Source: Janibacter terrae NBRC 107853 (GTDB lineage: Bacteria; Actinomycetota; Actinomycetes; Actinomycetales; Dermatophilaceae). From it: a stretch of 64,000 nt of DNA. The stretch is taken from contig NZ_BCUV01000007.1 in assembly GCF_001591405.1 (NCBI RefSeq), forward strand, positions 1,116,001-1,180,000, in the 5' to 3' direction. The notes under the pieces were generated by a model. The model made no database searches, was not told the DNA's origin, and worked only from the letters and a program-made list of their open reading frames with translations. The translations under genes were made by a program, and so were the position numbers. The stretch's first letter is position 1. Every line of letters starts with the position of its first letter. Below are positions 45,723-54,586 of this stretch, in pieces.

Positions 45723-47024
45723 TCAGTCGAGGACGCGGGTGGTCTCGATCGTGAAGTCGTGGGCGCGCAGGCGCTCGACGAGCGGGGCAGCCATGGCGAC
45801 CGCGGGGGTGAGGACCCCCCCTTCGCTGTCGAGGTCGTCGAGGGCGAGGCAGAGCGCGGCCTGACCGAACATGATCGCCGTGCCGCTGTAGCCCGGGTCC
45901 GCGTCGGCGGCGACCGTCGTCGCGTACCGGGCGCCGGTGGTCGTGCTCGCGACCACCTCGACGGCGAAGCGGCCCCGGGTCCGCGACTCCTCGTCGGGAC
46001 CCTCTCCCGGGGCGGGCAGGAAGCGGTCGACGACCTTGCGCGTCGGGCCGAAGGCGAGCCCGCCGACGAGGCCGAGCAGGCCCACCGTCATGCCGGTCGC
46101 CGCGAAGGGGGCCTTGGCGCGGGTGCCGAAGTCGGTCACCTCGTGGTAGCGGAAGGCGCGTCCGTAGCGCCAGCCCAGGAGCGCGTTGGAGCGGCGCACG
46201 ACCCGGGTGTTGTACGAGGCCATGATGAAGGGGCCGGTCCAGTGGCCGTCCTCGGTGCGCCGGACCGGCAGACGGGAGCCGAGGCGGCCGAGGACGCTGC
46301 GGACCCGGCCGCGCTGCGCGGCACCGGCGGTCGGCACGCCCGCGCGGTCGGCGCGGGTCGGCTCCGCCGACCGGTCGGGGCTCAGGGCGTAGGGGTCGGC
46401 GATCGCCCGGCGGTCCTCCGGGGACTCGCTGGCCGCGATGACCTGGGTGCGCATCGAGTCGATGGTGCCGCCGGAGAGACCGCCCTTGAGGCGCCGGACG
46501 AAGAGCACGGTGTCGGTCAGCTCGCCGGCGTCCTCGGCGGCGGCCACCCGGGCGGTCTCCCAGACCGCGAGGTCGGACGGGACGGAGTCGAAGCCGCAGG
46601 AGTGCACGATCCGGGCACCGGTGCGGCGGGCCAGGTCGTGGAAGGCCTCGGCGCTGTCGCGGACGAAGAGCACCTCGCCGGACAGGTCGGCGTAGTGGGT
46701 GCCCGCCACCGCACAGGCCTTGACGAGCTCCCGCCCGTACCGGGCGTACGGCCCGACCGTCGTGGCGACGACGCGCGCGTGCTCGGCCAGGTCCGTGCAG
46801 GCCCCCGGGTCGGCGAGGTCCACGACGAGCCGGGGCCACTCGGCGGCCCGCCCGCCGAGCTCCGCGGCGAGCGCGTCGAGACGGTCACGGGAGCGGCCGG
46901 CGAGCGCGATGCGCAGCCCCTCCGGGGCGTGGTCGCGCAGGTGGCCCGCGGTAAGGCGCCCCACGAAGCCGGTGGCCCCGACCAGGACGATGTCGTACTC
47001 ACGAGCGGCGGCGGACGAAGTCAT
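45723..47024 (-). CDS. Saccharopine-dehydrogenase-like trans-acting enoyl reductase
   Basis: A 433-residue protein with an N-terminal Rossmann motif VGATGFVGRLTAGHL, HSCGFDSVPSDLAVWE in the middle and a C-terminal membrane-associated segment GLLGLVGGLAFGP. This matches the mycobacterial trans-acting enoyl reductase family, where members act on lipid chains such as phthiocerol dimycocerosates; outside mycobacteria the substrate is unknown. ATG 47024 has TAGTGT seven bases upstream. Confidence 0.88.
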   Translation of the reverse strand: MTSSAAAREYDIVLVGATGFVGRLTAGHLRDHAPEGLRIALAGRSRDRLDALAAELGGRAAEWPRLVVDLADPGACTDLAEHARVVATTVGPYARYGRELVKACAVAGTHYADLSGEVLFVRDSAEAFHDLARRTGARIVHSCGFDSVPSDLAVWETARVAAAEDAGELTDTVLFVRRLKGGLSGGTIDSMRTQVIAASESPEDRRAIADPYALSPDRSAEPTRADRAGVPTAGAAQRGRVRSVLGRLGSRLPVRRTEDGHWTGPFIMASYNTRVVRRSNALLGWRYGRAFRYHEVTDFGTRAKAPFAATGMTVGLLGLVGGLAFGPTRKVVDRFLPAPGEGPDEESRTRGRFAVEVVASTTTGARYATTVAADADPGYSGTAIMFGQAALCLALDDLDSEGGVLTPAVAMAAPLVERLRAHDFTIETTRVLD

Positions 47025-47172
47025 GCTCTCGACACTAACCGCATTGCCCGGCAGGGACATTCGCGTCCTGTGCGCACGTCGTCACGGGGTGAGGGTTCCC
47101 TCCGGGGGTCGACTCCGCTAGGAAGGGGGGAGGCGGTGCGCCGCACCGTCACCGACGACGAAGGAGAAGCAC

Positions 47173-47460
47173 ATGACGCAGCCTCCGAACGAGACTCCCG
47201 ACGTTCCCGAGGAGGCCATCGGCGGGGTGCCCACCGAGGCGCCCACGACCGGTGGCGACGGTGGCGCGGACGGCGCAGCCGGAGACGGTGGCGCGGACGG
47301 CGCGGCCGGTGACGGTGGCGCGGACGGCGCGGCCGGTGACGGTGGCGCGGACGGCGCGGCCGGTGACGGTGGCGCGGACGGCGCGGCCGGTGACGGTGGC
47401 GCGGACGGCGCGGCCGGTGACGGTGCTGCTGGCGATGGTGGCGCCGACGGCGGTGCCTGA
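47173..47460 (+). CDS. Asp/Gly/Ala nine-residue-repeat peptide (possible modified precursor)
   Basis: A 95-residue protein with AAGGAG before the ATG. Residues 1-28 are a leader-like, Pro/Glu-rich segment (MTQPPNETPDVPEEAIGG). The rest is a tandem array of GDGGADGAA (six copies from a 27-bp DNA repeat at 47254-47415), a partial copy, then GDGGADGGA. There is no signal peptide and no recognised family. The next gene, a JmjC oxygenase, starts at the very next base after its stop, so the two are strictly coupled. The repeats could be substrate for hydroxylation, which is inference. Confidence 0.75.
   Translation: MTQPPNETPDVPEEAIGGVPTEAPTTGGDGGADGAAGDGGADGAAGDGGADGAAGDGGADGAAGDGGADGAAGDGGADGAAGDGAAGDGGADGGA
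47254..47457 (+). repeat. 27-bp coding tandem repeat
   Basis: Six head-to-tail 27-bp units (47254, 47281, 47308, 47335, 47362, 47389), four of them identical, then a 15-bp partial unit and a diverged final unit. Near-identity at DNA level implies recent expansion or homogenisation, and copy number may vary between strains. Confidence 0.9.
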
Positions 47461-48684
47461 GTGACCCCACGCGAGGAGGCCGGTGCCCCGACGGGCACCG
47501 GCCTCCGCCGCGTCACGGACCTCGGCCCCGAGGACTTCGCGCGGGCCTGGGGACGCGAGCCCCGGCACGTGCCCGCCGCGGCCCTCGGCAGCGACTTCGT
47601 GGACCTGCTCGACACCCCGGCCGTCGACGACCTGCTCTCCCGGCGCGGCCTGCGCACCCCCTTCCTGCGGGTGGCGCGGGAGGGGCAGACGCTGGCCGAC
47701 GCGGAGTTCACGCGCGGCGGTGGCGTCGGGGCGGGCGTCGCGGACCAGCTGGACGACACCGCGCTGCTGCGGCTCTTCGCGGAGGGCCACACGCTCGTGC
47801 TCCAGGGGCTGCACCGCACGCACCCGCCTGTGCTGGACTTCGCGCAGGACCTGGCTGCGGACCTCGGGCACCCCGTGCAGGTCAACGCCTACGTCACCCC
47901 GCCGCAGAGCCGCGGGTTCGCCGCGCACTACGACGTCCACGACGTCTTCGTGCTCCAGTGCGGCGGTGAGAAGACCTGGCGCCTCCACCCGCCCGTCCTC
48001 GAGCACCCCCTGCGCACCCAGCCCTGGCAGGACCGCCGAGCCCCGGTCGAGCAGGCGGCGCAGGAGCAGCCGCACCTCCTCGTCACGCTCCGGCCCGGCG
48101 ACGTCCTCTACGTCCCGCGCGGCTGGTTGCACGCGGCCGAGGCGCTCGGCGGCGTGAGCACGCACCTCACCGTCGGCGTCCACGTCTGGCACCGCGGACA
48201 CCTCGCCGAGGCCGTCCTCGACGCCGCACGGAGGGGGGTGGCCGCCCTCGCGGAGGCGCGGACCCCCCTTCGCCCCGGGGTGGACGTCGCCGACCCCGAC
48301 GACCTCGTCGACGACCTCGCCGTCGTCCGCGCTGCCCTGCTCGACGCGGTCGCCGCCGTCGACGAGGCGGCCGTCGCGGCCCAGCTCGCCCGCCGCCAGC
48401 GCGCCGCCCAGCGCCCGGCGCCCGTCGCGCCCGTCGCCACGACCGAGGCCCTCGCGGGTGAGCCGGTCGTCGTCCCCCGGGAGCACCTGCGCGCCGCCCT
48501 CGAGCCCGACGGGGAGGGTGCGGTCCTGGTGAGCCGGGCCGGCCGCCTGCCCCTGGACGCGTCCGAGGCCGACGCCGTCACGACGTGGCTGGCGGCCGAG
48601 GAGCCTGCCCGGCTCGACCCGGCGCTCGCGCGGCGCCTCGTCGTGGCCGGGGTGGCCGTCCCGCTCACCGCTCCGCCCGCGTAG
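47461..48684 (+). CDS. JmjC/cupin-fold 2-oxoglutarate oxygenase (ROXY-like)
   Basis: A 407-residue protein with a JmjC core. The iron triad is HYD in FAAHYDVHD (His156, Asp158) and His224 in GWLHAAEALGG; Lys171 in GGEKTWRL and Asn142/Tyr144 in VNAYVTP are candidate 2-oxoglutarate contacts. The C-terminal third is helical, then winged-helix-like, as in ribosomal oxygenases (YcfD/NO66). These hydroxylate Arg or His of ribosomal proteins. The gene begins one base after the repeat peptide, suggesting a peptide substrate instead or in addition. Confidence 0.88.
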   Translation: MTPREEAGAPTGTGLRRVTDLGPEDFARAWGREPRHVPAAALGSDFVDLLDTPAVDDLLSRRGLRTPFLRVAREGQTLADAEFTRGGGVGAGVADQLDDTALLRLFAEGHTLVLQGLHRTHPPVLDFAQDLAADLGHPVQVNAYVTPPQSRGFAAHYDVHDVFVLQCGGEKTWRLHPPVLEHPLRTQPWQDRRAPVEQAAQEQPHLLVTLRPGDVLYVPRGWLHAAEALGGVSTHLTVGVHVWHRGHLAEAVLDAARRGVAALAEARTPLRPGVDVADPDDLVDDLAVVRAALLDAVAAVDEAAVAAQLARRQRAAQRPAPVAPVATTEALAGEPVVVPREHLRAALEPDGEGAVLVSRAGRLPLDASEADAVTTWLAAEEPARLDPALARRLVVAGVAVPLTAPPA

Positions 48685-48694
48685 GGTCGCCGAG

Positions 48695-49594
48695 GTGAGC
48701 CCCGACCCCTCCGCAGAGCACGTCCGGTGCTCGATCGCCGCCCGTGAGCGCGGCGACGTGCCGGTCGGCACGGCCGTGCCGGCGCGGTACTGGATGCTCG
48801 TCGCCCACCCCGGCCCGTGGCCGGTCAAACCGATCACCGCCCCGCCCCTCACCGAGGTGGGCGACGCCCTCGCGGCGGCGCTCGACCGCTTCGGTGCCCG
48901 GCTCCAGCTCATCCGGCGGCACGGTCGCCAGGAGCGCGAGGTCGTCGCGGCCGACGGCAACCCGGTCTTCCTCGTCGACGTGCGCCGCGGGCTCGTCGGA
49001 CGGGCCACGTGGGAGCGGCCCGAGGACCTCGTCGAGCTCGCCGGGCGCTTCGACGACCTGCCCTCCCCGAGCGCCGAGCCGCTCTTCCTCGTGTGCACGC
49101 ACGGACGCAAGGACGTGTGCTGCGCCATCGACGGCCGCGTCGTCGCGGCCGTGCTCGACGACGCCCTGCCCGGTGCCGTCTGGGAGACGACCCACCTCGG
49201 CGGTGACCGCTTCGCCGGCAACGTGACGATCCTGCCCGAGGGCTCGATGTACGGGCGCCTCGAGGGTGACACCGCCCCGCAGGTCGTGCTCGACCACCTC
49301 GACGGACGGGTCGACCTCGAGCGGTGGCGCGGTCGCTGCTCGTGGCACCCGGCGGCCCAGGCCGCCGTCCACGACGTGCTGCGCGAGGGTGAGGTCCGGC
49401 TGGCGGACATCGCTGTGCCGCAGGTCGACCTGATCGGCGAGGAGACGTGGCGGGTGACGGTCACGGCGGGCGGGAGGACCTCCCTTCGCCGGGTCACCCG
49501 GACGATGTCCGAGGCCCACGTCCTCACCTGCGCCGGGGTGCCCAAGCAGCAGGCCCTGTACGACGTGCGTCCGACCGACGGATCCGGCGTCTGA
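48695..49594 (+). CDS. Sucrase/ferredoxin-like (thioredoxin-fold) protein
   Basis: A 299-residue Suc_Fer-like protein. The cysteine motif VCTHGRKDVCCAIDGR and the WETTHLGGDRFAGNV block define the family; another Cys pair is near the ends (HVRCSIAARERG, VLTCAGVP). Relatives bind a [2Fe-2S] cluster in a thioredoxin-like fold, but no sucrase activity is proven. It lies 10 bp after the JmjC gene, so it may deliver electrons to that oxygenase. TAGGGT seven bases before GTG 48695 could also give a separate transcript. Confidence 0.87.
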   Translation: MSPDPSAEHVRCSIAARERGDVPVGTAVPARYWMLVAHPGPWPVKPITAPPLTEVGDALAAALDRFGARLQLIRRHGRQEREVVAADGNPVFLVDVRRGLVGRATWERPEDLVELAGRFDDLPSPSAEPLFLVCTHGRKDVCCAIDGRVVAAVLDDALPGAVWETTHLGGDRFAGNVTILPEGSMYGRLEGDTAPQVVLDHLDGRVDLERWRGRCSWHPAAQAAVHDVLREGEVRLADIAVPQVDLIGEETWRVTVTAGGRTSLRRVTRTMSEAHVLTCAGVPKQQALYDVRPTDGSGV

Positions 49595-49626
49595 CCCATC
49601 CACGCGAGCGACTATTCTCGGCGCCC

Positions 49627-51087
49627 ATGACGACGACGCCGCAGACCACCGACGCAGCAGACGAGCATCTCGCCGACTGGGCAGACCGACAGGCCAAGGC
49701 CGAGGCCATGATCCCCGCCGTGGGTCGCCTCTACCGGGAGCACGGGGTGGTCACCTCGATCCACGGCCGGCCGCTCATCGGGCAGTCCTCGACCGAGATC
49801 CTCAAGGCGCACCGCTTCGCCCGCCGCGTCGACGTCGAGCTGACCCTCGACGACACGCTGCCGATGATCGAGGCGCTCGCGGCGCTCGACCTCGGTCCGG
49901 CCTCCGTCGACATCGCCCGCCTGCACCGCCGTCGCCTCGAGACCGGTGAGGGCCTCGCGCTCGAGGACTTCCTGCGCGCCGAGCTCGGTGACGTCGTCGG
50001 CGGCGGCTCCGGTGGCGGCAGCCGCCAGAGCACCGACGTCGTGCTCTACGGCTTCGGCCGCATCGGCCGCCTCCTCGCCCGCATCCTCATCGAGCACGCG
50101 GGCAACGGCCAGGGCCTGCGCCTGCGCGCCGTCGTTGTGCGCCGCGGTGCCGACAACGACCTGTCCAAGCGCGCCAGCCTCCTGCGCCGCGACTCGGTCC
50201 ACGGGTCCTTCCCCGGCACGATCACGGTCGACGAGGACAACAACACGATCCTCGCCAACGGCACGCTCATCCAGGTTATCTACTCCGACAGCCCCTCGAG
50301 CGTCGACTACACGCAGTACGGCATCAACGACGCGATCGTCGTCGACAACACCGGCCGGTGGCGCGACGAGGAGGGCCTGTCCCAGCACCTGCAGTGCCCC
50401 GGCGTCTCGCGCGTCCTGCTCACCGCCCCGGGCAAGGGCGGCCTGCCCAACATCGTCAGCGGCATCAACGACGCGATGATCGGTGACAGCAAGGTCGTCA
50501 CCGCTGCCTCGTGCACGACCAACGCGATCGTCCCGACGCTCAAGGTCATCAACGACGAGTACGGCGTGGTCGGCGGCCACATCGAGACCGTCCACTCCTT
50601 CACCAACGACCAGAACCTCATCGACAACTTCCACAAGGGTGAGCGTCGCGGCCGCTCCGCGGCCCTGAACATGGTCCTCACCGAAACCGGTGCCGCCAAG
50701 GCGGTCGCCAAGGCGCTGCCCGAGCTCGAGGGCAAGCTCACCGGCAACTCGGTGCGCGTCCCCACGCCCAACGTGTCGATGGCGATCCTCAACCTCACCC
50801 TCGAGAAGCCGGTCGAGCGCGAGACCCTCAACGACTTCCTGCGCCAGGCCTCGCTCTACGGCGACCTGCACAAGCAGCTCGACTACATCGACAGCCCCGA
50901 GGTGGTCTCCACCGACTTCGTCGGCAACCGCCACGCGGGCATCGTCGACGGCCGCGCGACCATCACCGCTGGCGACCGCGTCGTCCTCTACGTCTGGTAC
51001 GACAACGAGTTCGGCTACTCGTGCCAGGTCGTGCGCGTCCTCGAGGAGATCGCGGCGGTCCACCCGCCGGTCTTCCCCGCGGTCTGA
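49627..51087 (+). CDS. gap: Glyceraldehyde-3-phosphate dehydrogenase, long form
   Basis: A 486-residue GAPDH with ~130 extra N-terminal residues before the Rossmann motif VVLYGFGRIGRLLARI. The catalytic Cys is in AASCTTNAIVP, the phosphate site in TGAAKAVAKALPEL, and the end is WYDNEFGYSCQVVR. Long GAPDHs of this type occur in Micrococcales and some Proteobacteria beside a normal GAPDH, and are thought to serve gluconeogenesis. TATTCT is located eight bases before the ATG. Confidence 0.93.
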   Translation: MTTTPQTTDAADEHLADWADRQAKAEAMIPAVGRLYREHGVVTSIHGRPLIGQSSTEILKAHRFARRVDVELTLDDTLPMIEALAALDLGPASVDIARLHRRRLETGEGLALEDFLRAELGDVVGGGSGGGSRQSTDVVLYGFGRIGRLLARILIEHAGNGQGLRLRAVVVRRGADNDLSKRASLLRRDSVHGSFPGTITVDEDNNTILANGTLIQVIYSDSPSSVDYTQYGINDAIVVDNTGRWRDEEGLSQHLQCPGVSRVLLTAPGKGGLPNIVSGINDAMIGDSKVVTAASCTTNAIVPTLKVINDEYGVVGGHIETVHSFTNDQNLIDNFHKGERRGRSAALNMVLTETGAAKAVAKALPELEGKLTGNSVRVPTPNVSMAILNLTLEKPVERETLNDFLRQASLYGDLHKQLDYIDSPEVVSTDFVGNRHAGIVDGRATITAGDRVVLYVWYDNEFGYSCQVVRVLEEIAAVHPPVFPAV

Positions 51088-51118
51088 GCGGCGGCGGGGA
51101 GGCCGCGCCGCCTCAAGA

Positions 51119-51204
51119 TTATCGGGTCACCCGAGAAACCTCGGGTTCGCAAGAGTTTCAAACTCTTGCTGAGCGGGGGTTTAACGGGTGACCCGATAAT
51201 CATG
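51119..51204. repeat. Dispersed palindromic repeat, copy 2
   Basis: The element carries three palindromes: TTATCGGGT-C-ACCCGAGAA (51119-51137), a perfect GCAAGAGTTT-C-AAACTCTTGC (51149-51169) and TTAACGGGT-G-ACCCGATAA (51181-51199). The part from 51142 on matches 35520-35582 at about 83% without gaps. It lies between the convergent GAPDH and phosphoesterase genes. Confidence 0.75.
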
Positions 51205-51238
51205 GGGCCAGTGGGACTCGCGCCCCCGCCACCCCACC

Positions 51239-52753
51239 TCAGGGACGAAGGGGGCGGACGCTCAACTCGTCGCCGCCGCAGGTGCGTCCCTCGGCCGGGT
51301 CCTCGACGATCCGCGAGGCGTTGAGCACCGACAGCGAGTCGAAGCTCGGCCGGCCCTCGATGACCGAGCGGTACTGGTAGCGCACGAGGCGCTGGGCGCG
51401 GCAGGAGGAGTCGAAGGTCAGCACGTCGAAGGAGCTCGGCTGGCCGACGAGCTCGGCGTCGGGCCCACCGACGAAGTGCGACAGCGTCCCGCCGCCCGTG
51501 AAGGTGCCCACCTGCAGCCGGTTGCCGTCGAGCAGCGGGACGTGGCCGTGCCCGTGGACGCGCAGCCGGCCGGGGGCGTCGTCGAGAGCTGGTGCCTCGT
51601 GGGACACGGTGATGTCGGGTGGCTCCTGCTCGCCGAGCGCCTCGAGCCACCGATCACGCGCCGCGCCCTGGGCGTCGGTGGTGCCGTCGTCGGCGTCGCC
51701 GTAGTACCTCGGGTCGTTGAACCCGGCGATCCGCAGGCCGCCGATGTCGACCTCGCGGTAGCCGCCGTCGCCCGGCTCGAGCAGCTGCACCCCCTGCGTG
51801 CCCGCGAGTTCGTCGAGGAGCGCGGTGTCGCTCGGGCTGCTGCGGTCGTGGTTGCCGGCGACGAAGACGTACGGCACGCCGAGCGAGGTGATCGAGCGGT
51901 AGAGGTTGCTCAGGCGCGCCTCCTCGACGTGCCCGAGGTTGATGAGGTCGCCCGAGTCGATGACGACGTCGACGTCCTGCTCCTGCACGATCGTGCGCAT
52001 CAGCGCGTACTGGTTGGCGGAGTGGATGTCGGAGACGAGCAGCACGCGCAGGGCCTCGCCGCCGGGGACCTCCTCGGGCGCGTACTCGTCCTGCATCGCG
52101 GCGGAGAGGGCGAGCAGGTTGCGCAGGTAGGGGGTCGCCTGGTCGGCGCGCTGCTCGACGTCGTCGAGGAGGCCGCGGTTGGCGATGGCCAGCTGGAGCA
52201 GCCCGGTCGAGTCGAGCGCGAGGAGCCGGTCGGCCTGGTAGGTGCGCTGCGCGGAGACCCCGGAGAGCGCGCAGGTGAGGGCGGCGACGGTGAGCGAGCC
52301 GACCGCCGTCCGGGGCGAAGGGAGTCCCCGTCGCCGCAGGCCGACGCCGAGGAGGACGACGCCGAGCCCGAGCGCGGCACCGGCGGCGAAGCGCAGGCCG
52401 ACGCCCGTCGCGGCCTCGCGGATGACCCGGGTGCGTTCGTCGGGGCCGACGTCGAGGGCGCTGGCGTCGAGGTCGCCGGAGCGGACGAGCTCGGTGATCT
52501 CCGGCTTGACGCGCGGCGCGACGTCGACGCCCGGGGCCAGCCCGGAGAAGCGGGCCGACACGCTCCCGACGACCGTGTCCGTCCCGATCCGCGAGCGGTC
52601 GCCCCACCCTGGGGCGAGCCGCACGTCGGCGGCGTAGTACCCGGTCTCGACCGTGACGGGCCACAGCGCGGCGGTGACGAGCCCACCGGTGAGCGTCGCG
52701 GCGGCCACGAGCGCGGCCATGCCGGCGCGTCGCATCAGCTCGGTCCATCGCAC
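51239..52753 (-). CDS. Membrane-anchored calcineurin-like metallophosphoesterase
   Basis: A 504-residue protein. Two transmembrane helices (MAALVAAATLTGGLVTAAL near the start and FAAGAALGLGVVLLGVGL at ~130) bracket an extracytoplasmic region. The C-terminal metallophosphoesterase domain shows all metal motifs: LLVSDIHS, VIDSGDLIN, VAGNHD, VSHEAP and RVHGHGH. It probably acts on an envelope phosphoester. GTG 52753 has TACAGT six bases upstream; it is divergent from the FAD dehydrogenase. Confidence 0.9.
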   Translation of the reverse strand: MRWTELMRRAGMAALVAAATLTGGLVTAALWPVTVETGYYAADVRLAPGWGDRSRIGTDTVVGSVSARFSGLAPGVDVAPRVKPEITELVRSGDLDASALDVGPDERTRVIREAATGVGLRFAAGAALGLGVVLLGVGLRRRGLPSPRTAVGSLTVAALTCALSGVSAQRTYQADRLLALDSTGLLQLAIANRGLLDDVEQRADQATPYLRNLLALSAAMQDEYAPEEVPGGEALRVLLVSDIHSANQYALMRTIVQEQDVDVVIDSGDLINLGHVEEARLSNLYRSITSLGVPYVFVAGNHDRSSPSDTALLDELAGTQGVQLLEPGDGGYREVDIGGLRIAGFNDPRYYGDADDGTTDAQGAARDRWLEALGEQEPPDITVSHEAPALDDAPGRLRVHGHGHVPLLDGNRLQVGTFTGGGTLSHFVGGPDAELVGQPSSFDVLTFDSSCRAQRLVRYQYRSVIEGRPSFDSLSVLNASRIVEDPAEGRTCGGDELSVRPLRP

Positions 52754-52825
52754 CGCCCCACTGTAGGCAGACGGCCGCTGGCACCCACATTGCTACTTGT
52801 CGGTAACCGCGTCTAGGCTCACGGC

Positions 52826-54490
52826 ATGAACGCAGATGCCATCGTCGTCGGCCACGGACTGGCCGGGCTCGTCGCGGCCGCGGAGCTCGCGGATGCCGGC
52901 CGACGGGTCCTCCTCGTCGACCAGGAGAGCGAGGCCAACCTCGGGGGACAGGCGCACTGGTCCTTCGGTGGGCTGTTCTTCGTCGACAGCCCCGAGCAGC
53001 GTCGCCTGGGCATCAAGGACTCCGCGGACCTCGCGCACTCGGACTGGATGAACACCGCCGGATTCGACCGGGACGAGGACCACTGGCCGCGCCGGTGGGC
53101 GCAGGCCTACCTCGACTTCGCCGGCGGGGAGAAGCGCGCCTGGCTCCACGAGCAGGGGATGCGCTGGTTCCCGATCGTCGGCTGGGCCGAGCGCGGCGAC
53201 GGCTCCGCGCACGGCCACGGCAACTCGGTCCCTCGGTTCCACATCACGTGGGGGACGGGACCGGGGGTGGTCGCCCCCTTCGTCCGTCGTGTCGAGGAGG
53301 CGCGCGAAGGGGGCCTGGTCACCTACGCGCACCGCCATCGCGTCGACGAGCTGGTCGTCGAAGGGGGTGCCGTCGTCGGCGTCCGTGGCGTCCGGCTCGC
53401 GGCCGACCCGGCCGAGCGCGGTGTCGCGACCAACCGCGACCCCGTGGACGGATTCGAGCTGCGGGCGCCGGTCGTGCTCGTCGCCTCCGGCGGCATCGGC
53501 GGCAACCACGACCTCGTCCGGGAGAACTGGCCCGAGCGCCTCGGGACCCCGCCCCGGCGCATGGTCACGGGTGTGCCCGCGCACGTCGACGGCCGGATGA
53601 TCGCCATCACCGAGGCCGCCGGAGGGCGCCTCATCAACCGCGACCGCATGTGGCACTACGTCGAGGGGATCCGCAACTGGGACCCGATCTGGGCCGGTCA
53701 CGGCATCCGGATCCTGCCCGGGCCGAGCTCCATGTGGCTCGACGCCGAGGGCAACCGCCTGCCGGCGCCGCTGCTCCCGGGGTACGACACCCTCGGCACC
53801 CTCGAGCACCTGCGCCGGACCGGCCACGACCACTCGTGGTTCGTCACCAACCGGTCGGTCGCGGGCAAGGAGTTCGCGCTGTCCGGGTCGGAGCAGAACC
53901 AGGACCTCACCGGCAAGGACATCGGCGGCGTCATCCGCAAGCGCTCGCTCGCCGACGTCACGCCGTCGATGCAGGCCTTCCTCGACCACGGCGCCGACTT
54001 CGTCCAGGCCGACACGGTCGAGGAGCTCGTCGCGCAGATGAACGGGCTGGTCGAGGACGGTGAGCCGCAGCTCGACGTCGCGCACGTCAAGCGCCTGCTC
54101 GACGAGCGCGACGCGCAGCTGGACAACGCCTACTCCAAGGACGCCCAGGTCGCCGCGATGCGCGTGGCCCGCAGCTACATCGGGGACAAGATCTCCAAGC
54201 GGGCCTACCCGCCGCACAAGCTCCAGGACCCCAAGAAGGGACCGCTCGTCGGCGTCAAGCTGCACATCCTCTCCCGCAAGACCCTCGGGGGCTTCGAGAC
54301 CGACCTGTCCGCGCGGGTCCTCGGGCACGACGGGGAGCCGGTCCGCGGGCTGTACGCGGCGGGCGAGGCGGCCGGCTTTGGCGGCGGCGGCCTCCACGGC
54401 TACCGCGCGCTCGAGGGCACCTTCCTCGGCGGGTGCATCTTCTCCGGCCGCACCGCGGGGCGGGCGATGGGCGCCGAGCTCGGCGACTGA
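52826..54490 (+). CDS. FAD-binding dehydrogenase (fumarate reductase / KstD-like)
   Basis: A 554-residue flavoprotein with the dinucleotide-binding motif VGHGLAGLVAAAELADAGR, LGGQAHWSFGG as the flavin loop and the C-terminal FAD contact GLYAAGEAAGFGGGGLHGYR. It belongs to the FAD_binding_2 family with fumarate reductases and 3-ketosteroid delta-1-dehydrogenases; the subgroup usually annotated simply as FAD-binding dehydrogenase fits best. TAGGCT precedes the ATG by six bases. The substrate is unknown. Confidence 0.9.
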   Translation: MNADAIVVGHGLAGLVAAAELADAGRRVLLVDQESEANLGGQAHWSFGGLFFVDSPEQRRLGIKDSADLAHSDWMNTAGFDRDEDHWPRRWAQAYLDFAGGEKRAWLHEQGMRWFPIVGWAERGDGSAHGHGNSVPRFHITWGTGPGVVAPFVRRVEEAREGGLVTYAHRHRVDELVVEGGAVVGVRGVRLAADPAERGVATNRDPVDGFELRAPVVLVASGGIGGNHDLVRENWPERLGTPPRRMVTGVPAHVDGRMIAITEAAGGRLINRDRMWHYVEGIRNWDPIWAGHGIRILPGPSSMWLDAEGNRLPAPLLPGYDTLGTLEHLRRTGHDHSWFVTNRSVAGKEFALSGSEQNQDLTGKDIGGVIRKRSLADVTPSMQAFLDHGADFVQADTVEELVAQMNGLVEDGEPQLDVAHVKRLLDERDAQLDNAYSKDAQVAAMRVARSYIGDKISKRAYPPHKLQDPKKGPLVGVKLHILSRKTLGGFETDLSARVLGHDGEPVRGLYAAGEAAGFGGGGLHGYRALEGTFLGGCIFSGRTAGRAMGAELGD

Positions 54491-54576
54491 CCCCCTTCGT
54501 CCGGCCGCGGGAGCCCGCATTGCCCTAGGGGAATGCGGGCTCGCGGCTGCATTCCCCTAGGGCAATGCGAAGGGGG
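54491..54576. terminator. Nested palindromic bidirectional terminator
   Basis: Two 20-bp segments that are each near-palindromic around CCCTAGGG (54517-54536 and 54549-54568) are also perfect inverted repeats of one another across a 12-bp spacer, so either two small hairpins or one long stem can form. CCCCCTTCG (54491-54499) and CGAAGGGGG (54568-54576) flank them in inverted order. It sits between convergent genes. Confidence 0.7.
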
Positions 54577-54586
54577 AGGGGTCGCG

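Noticed and set aside
47254-47457. 27-bp repeats as a CRISPR array
   Set aside because: Units are directly adjacent with no unique spacers, and they are in frame within a coding sequence.
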